Origin: Bacillota bacterium
GTDB lineage: Bacteria; Bacillota_A; Clostridia; Lachnospirales; Lachnospiraceae
Length of the DNA: 64,000 nucleotides
Reading direction: 5' to 3'
Assembly: GCA_023443625.1 (NCBI GenBank)
Contig: JAEZTQ010000037.1
Span: 27,664-91,663 of the forward strand
The notes beneath the pieces are model-generated. The model searched no databases. It was not told where the DNA came from and was given only the letters and a program-made list of their open reading frames with translations. Shown here in pieces: positions 53,823 through 62,394 of the stretch. The position numbers and the translations under genes were made by a program. Every line of letters starts with the position of its first letter. The first letter of the stretch is position 1.

Positions 53823-53862
53823 AAAAGTCTAGAAATTCTTATAAAAGAGTTTCTAGACTTTT
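53823..53862 (+). terminator. Intrinsic terminator after the sulfur-relay fusion gene
   Basis: AAAAGTCTAGAAA (53823-53835) pairs with TTTCTAGACTTTT (53850-53862), ending in a T-run. Confidence 0.85.
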
Positions 53863-54243
53863 TCTTGCTATGGAAAAGAGCTCTTCCAATATGCAAAGGA
53901 ACATGATTATTGAATTAAGGATGATAAAGGAGAAATATATACTGTAAAATCACTACATTTGATGCAGCAATGGTGGATTTTACATAAAATATCTTTATGT
54001 AATTGGAAGTTGGAGGTATAATGTATTTGCAGAAGAAGCACAATACTATAGTCAATGAAGGGGGCTATACCTATGAGTGGGAATAAGATGGTCGGAAATG
54101 AAGAAACCTACTTCGATAGAAGATATAAAGACCGGTTAGACAAATATTATATATGAGATGTTTGGCACTAGTAAACTTAGGGGCAGAAACCTGTGGCATT
54201 GGCTAAGATATGGACGGATATTATAGAAAAGAAGGTAACTGAT
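53863..54243 (+). other. Spacer with only very short frames
   Basis: No long gene. A good GGAGGTATA site at 54013 precedes an ATG at 54021 that opens a 21-codon frame, and a second 27-codon frame begins at 54073. These could be a leader peptide, the debris of a lost gene, or chance. No family was recognised in either. Confidence 0.35.
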
Positions 54244-54621
54244 ATGAGTAAAAAAATAATGTTTACCATAGGTGCTATTCTGTTGATCATAATAGCATTT
54301 GTGGGAGGCTATTGGGTAGGTAGGAATAACTCTAATACTAAGATGAATAATTCTACTACATTTTATGCTACAATTAAGGAGATAAAGGATAATAGTCTAC
54401 TGGTCAGTGGATTGGAGATAAATGATATTAATAGTCGTGGCGATTTTAGTTTTTCTATAGAGGATGCTACGATTTTAGAATGGAGGCATTCTCCCATAAC
54501 TGTAGAGGATTTAGAAGTTGGAGATACTATATCAGTTACTTATGGAGGAGTAATCTTAGAAACATACCCTGCCATAATCAAAGGACTAATAAAAATTCAA
54601 CTTTTAGAGGATGAGAAATAA
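54244..54621 (+). CDS. Small membrane-anchored protein, DUF3221/YobA-like
   Basis: 125 residues from ATG 54244 (AAGGT 7-8 nt upstream); a GTG at 54193 would add 17 residues without a binding site. One membrane helix at ~5-24 ('FTIGAILLIIIAFVGGYWVG') is followed by a compact outer domain of OB-like beta strands ('ATIKEIKDNSLLVSGLE', 'VEDLEVGDTISVTYGG', 'IIKGLIKIQLLE'). This layout recalls YobA/DUF3221 lipoproteins, but here a helix anchors it. Function is unknown. Confidence 0.65.
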   Translation: MSKKIMFTIGAILLIIIAFVGGYWVGRNNSNTKMNNSTTFYATIKEIKDNSLLVSGLEINDINSRGDFSFSIEDATILEWRHSPITVEDLEVGDTISVTYGGVILETYPAIIKGLIKIQLLEDEK

Positions 54622-54829
54622 TTTATAAGTGAATAAGAGAAAAAGGCCAATGTTATTTAGTTAAATACTCTTCTGTTAAGTTGAGGGGAAAATCATTTGG
54701 TTTTCTCCTTAAAATCAGAATTTATGGGTGTTGCAACTAATAGTTGACAATGTTCAAGGTAATAGCGGTGGTAATGCAACCATTACTTTAAGTAAAATCA
54801 CACTATCAAAGAGAAAGGTGGTGTTCGCT

Positions 54830-55453
54830 ATGAATGTAGCAGACAGAATACAAAATTTAAGGAAAATAAATGGATTGTCCCAGGAAGAACTGGCAGATAA
54901 AATTGGGGTATCAAGGCAGGCAGTCTCAAAATGGGAGAGTGAACAAAGCTTACCTGATATAGAAAAAATCATCTTGCTGAGCGAATGTTTTGATGTCACA
55001 ACAGATTACATATTAAGGGGTATTGAACCTAAACCGAACGCATCGGAGAAGAAATTCGATGCACGCATTTTTGCAATAACAGGCACTGGTTTAAACTTCA
55101 TAGGTCTTGTGATAGCCATTTTGCTTTGGTTGGATAAACAAACCTTGGCGGCTGTTGCTGTTGGCCTTGTCATTATGGCAATGGGATGTATGATTTTTGC
55201 GATGGGACAGCTTAACGGAGATAATAAGAAGTCAGCAGCTAAGGCTTTTGGATTTGTTAACGTATGGTTTTTGAGCCTTATACCGATTTCCTGTATTTTT
55301 AATTTTATTCAAGGAAACCTTGGTGGATTTTGGTGGACACTTACTCCGATTCCCCAAATGGGGAATTCATATATGGCTTACATGTTATGTTGGCTTGTAT
55401 ATCTTGTGTTTTGTGTTTTGGTTGATGTTATCCTTGTTGTGAAAAAGCGTTAA
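54830..55453 (+). CDS. XRE-family regulator with four-helix membrane domain
   Basis: 207 residues from ATG 54830 (AAAGGTGG 8 nt upstream). The helix-turn-helix is at ~5-60 ('IQNLRKINGLSQEELADKIG', 'SRQAVSKWESEQSLPDIEKI'). From ~85 four hydrophobic segments follow ('IFAITGTGLNFIGLVIAILLW', 'AAVAVGLVIMAMGCMIFAM', 'VWFLSLIPISCIFNFIQG', 'MLCWLVYLVFCVLVDVILVV'). Membrane-bound XRE regulators of this kind are common in Firmicutes. The target is unknown; the neighbours give no hint. A perfect terminator follows. Confidence 0.87.
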   Translation: MNVADRIQNLRKINGLSQEELADKIGVSRQAVSKWESEQSLPDIEKIILLSECFDVTTDYILRGIEPKPNASEKKFDARIFAITGTGLNFIGLVIAILLWLDKQTLAAVAVGLVIMAMGCMIFAMGQLNGDNKKSAAKAFGFVNVWFLSLIPISCIFNFIQGNLGGFWWTLTPIPQMGNSYMAYMLCWLVYLVFCVLVDVILVVKKR

Positions 55454-55478
55454 AAATCCAATTTGTATGTACAGACTC

Positions 55479-55516
55479 AAAAAAGAACACCTACTCATTG
55501 TCAGGTGTTCTTTTTT
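55479..55516 (+). terminator. Intrinsic terminator after the XRE regulator
   Basis: Perfect 14-bp arms AAAAAAGAACACCT (55479-55492) and its complement (55503-55516). Confidence 0.92.
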
Positions 55517-55577
55517 GAAATCCTTAACTAAATGACATTGGGGGGTTCCTTTCGTACATCGGATCATCAATGTGTAG

Positions 55578-55606
55578 TAGAAAAAAATAGAATAAAGTGT
55601 TATAAT
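55578..55606 (+). promoter_or_regulatory. Promoter of the FtsEX-like operon
   Basis: TAGAAA (55578-55583), 17 bp, TATAAT (55601-55606). The start would fall near 55613, right before the palindrome. Confidence 0.55.
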
Positions 55607-55619
55607 TGGCGTGTTAGAG

Positions 55620-55647
55620 TGTACAATGTATATATATACATTGTACA
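55620..55647 (+). promoter_or_regulatory. 28-bp perfect palindrome at the start of the FtsEX-like leader
   Basis: Half-site TGTACAATGTATAT at 55620-55633 with its exact reverse complement at 55634-55647. The centre contains ATGT-N8-ACAT, the spacing described for PadR operators. It may be an operator or, as RNA, a stable hairpin. Confidence 0.75.
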
Positions 55648-55744
55648 TAAAAGCATTGTACATAAAAGCATTGTACATAAAAGTATTGTACATAAAAGTA
55701 TTGTACATAATAAGCATTATACATATAGGTATTGTACTTATAGG
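55639..55744 (+). repeat. 15-bp tandem array (seven copies) after the palindrome
   Basis: Copies CATTGTACATAAAAG at 55639, 55654 and 55669, TATTGTACATAAAAG at 55684, then diverged copies at 55699 (16 bp), 55715 and 55730. The first overlaps the right half of the palindrome, so the array seems to have grown from it. Each copy has TGTACAT. The array ends ~20 bp before the coiled-coil gene. Confidence 0.9.
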
Positions 55745-55764
55745 CATAGGAATGGGGGGGAAGT

Positions 55765-56892
55765 ATGGGTAGACGACTTAGATATAGAATAATTGTTGGA
55801 GTATCTATACTTGCGTTAATGGTTTCACTTCTACCAAGGGTGGTATCTGGTAATGTGCAGCAGATAACAGAGGTGGAAGACAAATTAGAGGGAATTTCAG
55901 AAGAGGAAAAGAAAGTTTTAGAGGAGCTATTTTCTATTAATCAGAAGATAACAGACTTGGAGAAGGAAGAGGAGAATATCAATCAGGATATTGATATTTT
56001 AGAAAAGCAGATAAAGTCAAAAGAGGCTGATATTACAGCAAAGCAAGAAGATTATAATAAGGAGCTTTGCATTCTTGAACAGGTCTTGGTAAATTATCAG
56101 CGAGGAGGCCCATCCACCTATTTGGAAATTCTCCTGGGAGCTAAGGATTTCTCAACCTTTTTAAAGAGTATCAATGTGATTAAGGATATTTCTCATAATA
56201 TCAGTGATTTATTAACTTCCTTAGAAGAAGGAAAAGAACTTCTACTGTTAGAGAAGGGATTACTTGAGGAGAAAGCCGTAATACTCAATGAGAAGAAGCT
56301 TGCCTTAGCAGATAATCTAAATAAGAACCAGGAATTACATAAGGAGAAGGAAGCTTATCTAGCGTCACTCTTAGAGGAGAAGGCCTATTACTCCCAGCAG
56401 CTAGGGAATTTGCAATCCATGTGGGAGGAGTGTAAGCTCCTGTTTCCTAAGTTGGCAGAAGAGATTACGAATACCATTAATGAAGGTTATTTTACCTTTG
56501 ATGATTTGAATATGAAGCTGGGTTTCTTGAACATGGATGGTTACATAGAGGAGGACACCTTTAACGATATCCTCGTAGAGAATGATAAACTTCCCCCAAC
56601 CCAGTTCCTCTTTGAGGAAGAGCAGGTGGCTCTTATAGTACCAGGCTTACATTTGGCACTTATGGGTGATTTCATAATATCAGGAGAGACGGCCATAGAG
56701 TTTCAAGTGCTAGAGGGAACTTTCTACGGCTTGCCCCTAGAGCAATCCTCCATAGATGAACTATTTGTTAATGGGCCAATGCTGATTGACTTCAATATGG
56801 TTTCAGAAGGTATCATAGCAATTAGCTTTACCTTTAATGTAATTGAAAGTAAAGAGAGTAAGCTTACCTTTCAAATTAGTCCAAATTGGTAG
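55765..56892 (+). CDS. Exported coiled-coil protein, PcsB/CwlO-like N-domain without a hydrolase domain
   Basis: 375 residues. A signal or anchor helix at ~10-28. A long coiled coil covers ~32-220 with two antiparallel arms joined by 'NYQRGGPSTYLEILLGAKDFSTFLKSIN', the hallmark of the PcsB/CwlO coiled-coil domain that binds FtsX. The C-terminal ~150 residues ('QFLFEEEQVALIVPGLHLALMG', 'FQVLEGTFYGLPLEQS') match no CHAP, NlpC/P60, LysM or LytM domain and lack a Cys-His catalytic pair. It precedes FtsE- and FtsX-like genes, so it is likely an outside partner of that transporter, perhaps an adaptor as EnvC is in Gram-negatives. GGGGGGAAGT precedes the ATG. Confidence 0.82.
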   Translation: MGRRLRYRIIVGVSILALMVSLLPRVVSGNVQQITEVEDKLEGISEEEKKVLEELFSINQKITDLEKEEENINQDIDILEKQIKSKEADITAKQEDYNKELCILEQVLVNYQRGGPSTYLEILLGAKDFSTFLKSINVIKDISHNISDLLTSLEEGKELLLLEKGLLEEKAVILNEKKLALADNLNKNQELHKEKEAYLASLLEEKAYYSQQLGNLQSMWEECKLLFPKLAEEITNTINEGYFTFDDLNMKLGFLNMDGYIEEDTFNDILVENDKLPPTQFLFEEEQVALIVPGLHLALMGDFIISGETAIEFQVLEGTFYGLPLEQSSIDELFVNGPMLIDFNMVSEGIIAISFTFNVIESKESKLTFQISPNW

Positions 56893-56921
56893 CTGGAAGG
56901 AAGAAGGAGGGAGATATTAAG

Positions 56922-57587
56922 ATGATTGAAGCAAAGGATGTCACATTGACCTATCAAGATGGCACCAAGGCACTCAAAGGAGTTAATATAAGTGTTAAGC
57001 CTGGAGAACTAGTCTATATAACCGGTCATAGTGGTTCAGGTAAAACCAGTCTTCTTAAGCTTTTAATTGGGATGGAATATCCAAGCTCTGGTTCCCTTAC
57101 TGTCTTGGGCCAGTCCATAAAAAGAGGAAAAAGTAGAAGAGTTCGGAAATTACGTAAAAAGATTGGCCCTGTCTTTCAGGAATTTAAATTAATTGAGGGA
57201 AGGACTGCTTTGGAAAATGTCATGATGGGAATGCGTTTTCTTGGCATATCTCCCAGAAAGATGAGAGGGGAGGCAGTGAGTGCTCTAACTAAAGTAGGAC
57301 TGGAACATAAGATTAATTCAAAGGTAGAAAATCTCTCCTGGGGTGAGTCCCAGAGAGTTGCCATAGCCAGAGCGGTAGCAAGAAAGCCCAAGTTAATTCT
57401 TGCGGATGAACCTACGGGTAATTTAGATCATGATAATGCCCTTAATATATTAGAAATCCTAAACTCCTTTCGAGATAGTAATACCGCTGTAATTATTACT
57501 ACCCATGCAACCCACCTCATTGAAAATCAGGAGGGGGCAACCTATATTCGGGTGAATAAGGGAGAGTTTATAATAGAGAAATCGTAG
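56922..57587 (+). CDS. FtsE-like ABC ATPase
   Basis: 221 residues from ATG 56922 (AAGGAGG ~10 nt upstream); a longer start overlapping the previous gene is less likely. Walker A 'GHSGSGKTS' (~36-44), Q-loop 'GPVFQEFKLIEGRTALENVMMGM', Walker B 'LILADEPTGNLD' and the switch His 'ITTHATHL' are FtsE-like. The signature motif is changed: 'LSWGESQR' in place of LSGGEQQR, which may slow hydrolysis. It powers the mechanotransmission of FtsX to the coiled-coil partner. Part of a three-gene operon. Confidence 0.85.
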   Translation: MIEAKDVTLTYQDGTKALKGVNISVKPGELVYITGHSGSGKTSLLKLLIGMEYPSSGSLTVLGQSIKRGKSRRVRKLRKKIGPVFQEFKLIEGRTALENVMMGMRFLGISPRKMRGEAVSALTKVGLEHKINSKVENLSWGESQRVAIARAVARKPKLILADEPTGNLDHDNALNILEILNSFRDSNTAVIITTHATHLIENQEGATYIRVNKGEFIIEKS

Positions 57588-57625
57588 GACTAAGCTGTAT
57601 GGAGCAAAAATGCCAGGGAGGATGA

Positions 57626-58516
57626 ATGAAAACATTTATTTATAATATTTTTTATTTTCTAGTGGAAGCAGTTAGAACCATACGATTTAATCCCCTTTCC
57701 AATTTCTTTTCCGTGCTTGGAACAGGGCTTATACTGTTTTTATTAGGGATGGTTTTTGCAGGCTGGAATGTAGGAGATAAGCTCCTTACAGCTTTGCAGG
57801 AAGAGGCAGAGGTAAGTGCTTATTTTGATAATAGTATCGATGAACCTGCTGCTCTTGCGCTAATAGAAACCATTGAAGGTCTGGAAGGAGTTCTCCAAGC
57901 CAGATATATAAATGATTTGGAAGCAAAATCACAAATGCAGGATATGCTTGGTGATGAGGCTGATATTCTGGAATTGTTTAATGAAAATCCCTTTGAAGCC
58001 TATATTGAGATAGGGATTGATTTGGAATATATGGATCAGGTTCTCTTAGCAGTAACTGAGTTAGAGGGCATAGAGTACCTTAGAGATAATCGTGATATAC
58101 TGGAACAGATGAAGGGTATCTCAAAGGGCATAAAGATGGTAGGTATCTTGATAGCAGCAGCCGTTGGTATTACCACCTTGATTATTCTCTCCCATATGAT
58201 ACGACAGGGAATTTATAATAACAGAGACCAGATCAATACCCTTAGACTATTGGGGGCACCCAATGGCTTCATTGGATTTCCTTTTCTTATTACAGGAACA
58301 ACACTAACATTACTGGGAGGAGCCTTGGCAGCTGGACTCCTTATCCTCCTCCTTAATAAGGGCTATGGTCAGATCAAAGGATTTATTCCCTTTATCCCCT
58401 TACCCTCTTTAGAGGAGTTAAGAGATAGGGCATCCATTCTTATTATTCTTGTTAGTGCAGCTTTAGGCTTCTTAGGAAGTTTGTTTGGTCTTTCCTCTAT
58501 AGGCAAGGAGGATTAA
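57626..58516 (+). CDS. FtsX-like membrane protein
   Basis: 296 residues, four membrane segments (~25-47, 170-192, 222-245, 266-288). Between TM1 and TM2 lies the outer domain ('EVSAYFDNSIDEPAALALIE', 'YIEIGIDLEYMDQVL') of the FtsX fold, which contacts hydrolase or adaptor coiled coils. The cytosolic loop carries 'RDQINTLRLLGAPNGFIGFPF', the FtsX/MacB coupling motif. AGGGAGG lies 4 nt before the ATG. It closes the operon with the coiled-coil protein and the FtsE-like ATPase. Confidence 0.87.
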   Translation: MKTFIYNIFYFLVEAVRTIRFNPLSNFFSVLGTGLILFLLGMVFAGWNVGDKLLTALQEEAEVSAYFDNSIDEPAALALIETIEGLEGVLQARYINDLEAKSQMQDMLGDEADILELFNENPFEAYIEIGIDLEYMDQVLLAVTELEGIEYLRDNRDILEQMKGISKGIKMVGILIAAAVGITTLIILSHMIRQGIYNNRDQINTLRLLGAPNGFIGFPFLITGTTLTLLGGALAAGLLILLLNKGYGQIKGFIPFIPLPSLEELRDRASILIILVSAALGFLGSLFGLSSIGKED

Positions 58517-58802
58517 ACCTTATTATCAATCGTAATTTTAATGTAGATAAATGTAGATAAGAAGGAATAAGAATTATAAAGCCTACAATTATCTAGTGAA
58601 TATATAGAATAAGGCGGAGGTCTTACCTCCAGAATAATCTTTGAATCATCGAGAAGTCCTTAATGAAATAAAGGTTTTGAAATTTGATAATTTGTAGTAT
58701 GATAAGAATACTGTTCGTTGGTTTAAGAATGTTAGATAAGCATGTAAGATATGCAAATAAATGAATTGCAGGTTTAGGAAAATATAGATACGGAGTGGTT
58801 AT
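58517..58802 (+). other. Intergenic region upstream of the ferredoxin aldo/keto reductase
   Basis: AT-rich; a small GGAGGT-CTT-ACCTCC inverted repeat lies at 58616-58630 without a T-run. No gene or clear promoter is seen. Confidence 0.45.
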
Positions 58803-59990
58803 ATGTTAACAAGAAGAAATGACAAAAACGGTGATGAGCTCTCCATCTTAGGCTTTGGGTGTATGCGCTTTCCCATGAAGAACGGTAGTATTGATGAAGG
58901 AAGATCCATTGCTATGATAAGGGATGCCATAGATAGAGGTATTAATTATTTTGATACAGCTTATTTTTACCATAATGGCAAGAGTGAAAGTCTTTTGGGC
59001 GAAGCTCTATCCGGAGGATATCGAAGTAAGGTTAAGCTTGCTACAAAGCTTCCTCCTTTTATGGTGAGTAAGTTAGAGGGAGCAAAGAAAATATTTCATA
59101 ACCAGTGTACCAAGCTAAAGACAGATTATATTGATTATTATTTGCTGCATATGTTGTCCGATAAGGCTAGCTTTGATCGTATGGTAAACATTGGTGTGGT
59201 TCAATGGTTGGAAGAGCTTAAAGAGAAGGGAACCATTGGCAATATTGGCTTTTCCTTTCATGGAGGGAAGACAGACTTTGAAGACATTATTACTGCCTAT
59301 CCTTGGGATTTTTGCCTGATACAGTATAATTACTTGGATGAGAATAACCAAGCAACTAGATCAGGCCTTGAGCTAGCGGGCTCCTTGGGTATACCGGTTT
59401 TCATTATGGAACCCTTAAGGGGAGGTAAGCTTGTTAATAATCTACCCCAAGAGGTACTGGAGGAGTTTAAGAATTATGATCCAAAGCGTACACCAGCAGA
59501 ATGGGCCCTACGTTGGATATGGAATCATCCTGAAGTAAAAGTGGTATTATCGGGTATGAGTGATGAGGAACAAGTTAGGGAGAATATGCGAATAGCCTCT
59601 GATGCAAGAGAAAATTCCTTAACCAAAGAGGAGCTAGAGGTATTTGAACGAGTAAAAGGGATTATGCTTCAAAAGACGAAGATCCCTTGTACAGCCTGTG
59701 GTTATTGTATGCCCTGTCCAGCAGGTGTGAATATTCCTGGATGCTTTTCAGCTTACAATAACAAGTATCTATTATCTGATAAGCGCTACCGTTTTAAGTA
59801 TTTACAGACCTTGGGAACTTTGTCAAAGCAGCCTGCTTATGCCTCCCTATGCAAGGAATGTGGTAAATGTGAGAAGCATTGTCCCCAGAACATTGAGATT
59901 ATGAAGGATTTAAAAACCGTCAAAAAGGAAATGGAGGGTATCTTCTTTAAACCGGTGGTTAGCATAGCAAGAAGAGTGATGAAAGTATAA
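58803..59990 (+). CDS. Aldo/keto reductase with C-terminal 2x[4Fe-4S] domain
   Basis: 395 residues. The aldo/keto reductase barrel occupies ~1-275 with tetrad residues in 'FDTAYFYHNGKSE' (D, Y), 'LATKLPPF' (K) and 'DYYLLHML' (H). The C-terminal ~100 residues bind two clusters: 'CTACGYCMPCPAGVNIPG' and 'CKECGKCEKHCPQNIEI'. This fused family is common in anaerobes and likely couples NAD(P)H-independent electron transfer to carbonyl reduction. GGAG lies ~8 nt before the ATG. It is monocistronic; a terminator is at 60123-60160. Confidence 0.93.
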   Translation: MLTRRNDKNGDELSILGFGCMRFPMKNGSIDEGRSIAMIRDAIDRGINYFDTAYFYHNGKSESLLGEALSGGYRSKVKLATKLPPFMVSKLEGAKKIFHNQCTKLKTDYIDYYLLHMLSDKASFDRMVNIGVVQWLEELKEKGTIGNIGFSFHGGKTDFEDIITAYPWDFCLIQYNYLDENNQATRSGLELAGSLGIPVFIMEPLRGGKLVNNLPQEVLEEFKNYDPKRTPAEWALRWIWNHPEVKVVLSGMSDEEQVRENMRIASDARENSLTKEELEVFERVKGIMLQKTKIPCTACGYCMPCPAGVNIPGCFSAYNNKYLLSDKRYRFKYLQTLGTLSKQPAYASLCKECGKCEKHCPQNIEIMKDLKTVKKEMEGIFFKPVVSIARRVMKV

Positions 59991-60122
59991 TTAATTTTAT
60001 TAAAATGACCAAGCATAAAGCCTAGTTATATCCATCCTAATAACTTTTTTAGAGGGGTGCGATACCAAAAATAATTTATTTTCCTAATATATAAGGCTTA
60101 TATTAAATACTATAATATTTAT

Positions 60123-60160
60123 AATGCACACAATATTTTTTGATTTTGTGTGCATTTTTT
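60123..60160 (+). terminator. Intrinsic terminator after the ferredoxin aldo/keto reductase
   Basis: AATGCACACAA (60123-60133) pairs with TTGTGTGCATT (60146-60156), followed by T-run. Confidence 0.9.
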
Positions 60161-60261
60161 CATGCCCTTTTTCTTAAAATATAGAGAAGAGGACTTGTAG
60201 TCATAATCACACAACTTTTTGCATGGACCAAAGTGTTTCAGCAAAATGATATGGAGGTCAT

Positions 60262-60879
60262 ATGGAAGTGGTAGTAACAAAGATATATGAATATAGTGAA
60301 AAAGAAATAGTATATTTGAAAAATGCTGATCCGGTGTTGGGGGATGAAATAGATAGGATAGGAAAAATAGAGCGTATAGTAATACCTGATCTTTTTATGG
60401 CATTAGTATATGCTGTTATTGGACAACAGATTTCATCAAAAGCTTCCAAAACCATATGGGATAGAATGCAGGAGCATTTTACGGATATTACTCCGGATAT
60501 TATAGTAAGTGCATCTCTTGAGGAAATCAATCAATGCGGTATACCTATGTCAAAGGCTGGGTATATCAAGGGCATTGCAGATAAGGTGGTAAGTGGTGAG
60601 TTTGATTTAAATAGTCTTCACAGGCTTTCGGATAAGGAAGTTATTCATAAATTATCAACCCTAAATGGAATAGGGGCGTGGACGGCTGAGACCCTATTAT
60701 TAAACTCAATGGAGCGGCCTAATATACTTAGCTATGGTGACATTGCCATTCGGCGTGGAATAATGAAGCTATATAGCTTGACAGAGTTAAAGAAGGAGCA
60801 GTTTATGGTTTATAAAAACCGCTATTCGCCCCACGCTTCTGTAGCCTCCTTGTACCTTTGGAAATTATCCCATGAGTAA
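60262..60879 (+). CDS. DNA-3-methyladenine glycosylase II (AlkA-like)
   Basis: 205 residues, HhH-GPD superfamily. The hairpin is 'LSTLNGIGAWTAETLLL' (~130-147) with the catalytic Asp in 'YGDIAIRRGI' (~160). 'VYAVIGQQISSKASKTIWDRM' in the first half matches AlkA. It lacks the N-terminal TBP-like domain of E. coli AlkA and so resembles the short clostridial form. It removes alkylated purines from DNA. GGAGG lies 4 nt before the ATG. A strong terminator lies ~44 bp after its stop. Confidence 0.9.
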   Translation: MEVVVTKIYEYSEKEIVYLKNADPVLGDEIDRIGKIERIVIPDLFMALVYAVIGQQISSKASKTIWDRMQEHFTDITPDIIVSASLEEINQCGIPMSKAGYIKGIADKVVSGEFDLNSLHRLSDKEVIHKLSTLNGIGAWTAETLLLNSMERPNILSYGDIAIRRGIMKLYSLTELKKEQFMVYKNRYSPHASVASLYLWKLSHE

Positions 60880-60922
60880 AAGATCACCGGAATTACATTA
60901 TAGTTATACAACATTGATTGCC

Positions 60923-60962
60923 CTGCCGCCAAAACCCACCAGGTTTGGCGGCAGCTTTTTTT
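60923..60962 (+). terminator. Intrinsic terminator after the AlkA-like gene, inside an overlapping frame
   Basis: CTGCCGCCAAA (60923-60933) pairs with TTTGGCGGCAG (60944-60954), then seven T at 60956-60962. Confidence 0.93.
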
Positions 60963-60964
60963 AT

Positions 60965-61198
60965 CTTCAGGATCATGTAGAATTCATTAATGCACATTTC
61001 ATTGGTGAAGATATCTCTATGACTTTCTGGCCATATGGGGACCCGGCACCCGAAATATTAAGAACCTATGTAGGTGATTCTTATAAAATCAGATTGATCA
61101 ATGGAGGTATTAAGAAAATCTGTGTGATCCATTTCCATTATGCCTCAGGAGTGTTATACACACTGGATACTCGCTACGGAGTAGGTAGTTTTCTATAG
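60965..61198 (+). pseudogene. Fragment resembling a multicopper oxidase domain
   Basis: A frame of 108 codons (60872-61198) starts inside alkA without a good binding site and runs through the terminator hairpin, so its first third is not natural. The last ~75 codons ('FWPYGDPAPEILRTYVGD', 'IRLINGGIKKICVIHFHY') recall the phrase 'GDP-P-(V/I)LR-YVGD-(V)-IRL-NGG-KE-HVFHLH' of large multicopper oxidases. It would be a short leftover of such a gene. Identification rests on memory of the motif only. Confidence 0.4.
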
Positions 61199-61486
61199 AA
61201 TAAAAAATATTTTGTATTTATGGGATAATTAGAGTAGAATATGGTAGAATAGCAATACCTTAAAGGAAAGAAATCAATATAGCAAAAGCAGAATATGGGG
61301 AAGCTTCAGTACTTCTCCTTACCTATGAAAACATGTGGAGGTTGTCGATTAGGGATGTATCAATGATGGATTTCCACTTTCAAGTGGTAGGTGGTCAATC
61401 AAAATAATTGTCAGGATAATTTAATGATTGAATCGGGACAAGCTAACTTATAGTTTTGAACATTAAGAATAGAAAAGGAAATAACA
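61199..61486 (+). other. Intergenic region before the radical SAM gene
   Basis: No gene. A GGAGGTTGTCGATTAG stretch near 61335 and TTCACTTTC-AAGTG repeats near 61375 are seen but form no recognised element. Confidence 0.4.
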
Positions 61487-62389
61487 ATGTACCAAAAGTT
61501 ATTAGAAGATTGTACTCTGTGTCCAAGAGAGTGCCATGTTAATCGGAGGGCAGGAGAAAAGGGATATTGTAAAGAAGCAGAGACCTTAGTTGTTGCAAGG
61601 GCTGCCCTTCACCTATGGGAGGAGCCCTGTATCTCTGGTGAAGAGGGCTCAGGGACGGTCTTTTTCTCCGGATGTGCTATTGGGTGCGTCTACTGCCAGA
61701 ATCACAATATAGCGAAGGGCCTGGCGGGGAATGAAATAAAAGTTAAGCGTTTATCCGAGATCTTTATGGAACTCCAAGGAAAGGCAGCAAATAATATTAA
61801 TCTGGTAACACCAAGTCATTATGTACCTCAGATTATTGAGGCAATAGCTTTGGCTAAGGAAAAAGGCCTTAGTATTCCCATCGTATATAATACCAGCAGC
61901 TATGAGAAGGTGGAGACACTAAAGCTATTAGATGGTTATGTTGATATATATCTACCAGATTTAAAATATATGGATACAGCCCTATCCAAGAGATATTCCA
62001 AATGTGATGATTATTTTTCCTTTGCTTCTAAAGCAATTGAAGAAATGGTTATTCAAGTGGGAGAGCCTGTATTTGATCATCGTGGAATGATGCAAAAAGG
62101 AGTAATTGTTAGACATTTAACTCTACCGGGGTATTTAACGGATTCAAAAAATATAATTAAATATCTGTACGAGACCTTTGGTGATAGGATTTATATCAGC
62201 ATTATGAATCAATATACACCCCTAAGAATAATAGAAAAATATCCTGAATTAAACCGCAAGATAAGTGAGGAAGAATACGAAGAGTTAGTGGGTTATGCCA
62301 TGGAAATTGGCGTTGAAAACGGTTTTATTCAGGAGGGTGAGACAGCATCGGATAGCTTTATACCGGAATTTAATGGAGAAGGAGTCTAA
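61487..62389 (+). CDS. Radical SAM protein, pyruvate-formate-lyase-activase-like (PflX type)
   Basis: 300 residues. The radical SAM cluster motif C-x3-C-x2-C is 'CAIGCVYC' (~62-69), preceded by an N-terminal Cys set ('CTLCPRECHVNRRAGEKGYC') that is usual for the PflX/YgiQ-like group. 'GYVDIYLPDLKYMD' and 'VIVRHLTLPGYLTDS' are also typical. The true substrate of these proteins is not settled and is not pyruvate formate lyase here, as no such gene is near. AAAGGA lies 8 nt before the ATG. It is 5 bp from the following methyltransferase gene. Confidence 0.88.
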   Translation: MYQKLLEDCTLCPRECHVNRRAGEKGYCKEAETLVVARAALHLWEEPCISGEEGSGTVFFSGCAIGCVYCQNHNIAKGLAGNEIKVKRLSEIFMELQGKAANNINLVTPSHYVPQIIEAIALAKEKGLSIPIVYNTSSYEKVETLKLLDGYVDIYLPDLKYMDTALSKRYSKCDDYFSFASKAIEEMVIQVGEPVFDHRGMMQKGVIVRHLTLPGYLTDSKNIIKYLYETFGDRIYISIMNQYTPLRIIEKYPELNRKISEEEYEELVGYAMEIGVENGFIQEGETASDSFIPEFNGEGV

Positions 62390-62394
62390 TCATA

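Noticed and set aside
55532..55792. Frame of 86 codons through the 15-bp repeats (repeating KSIVH)
   Set aside because: No ribosome binding site; exists only because the 15-bp period keeps one frame open; lies between terminator and promoter of real genes.
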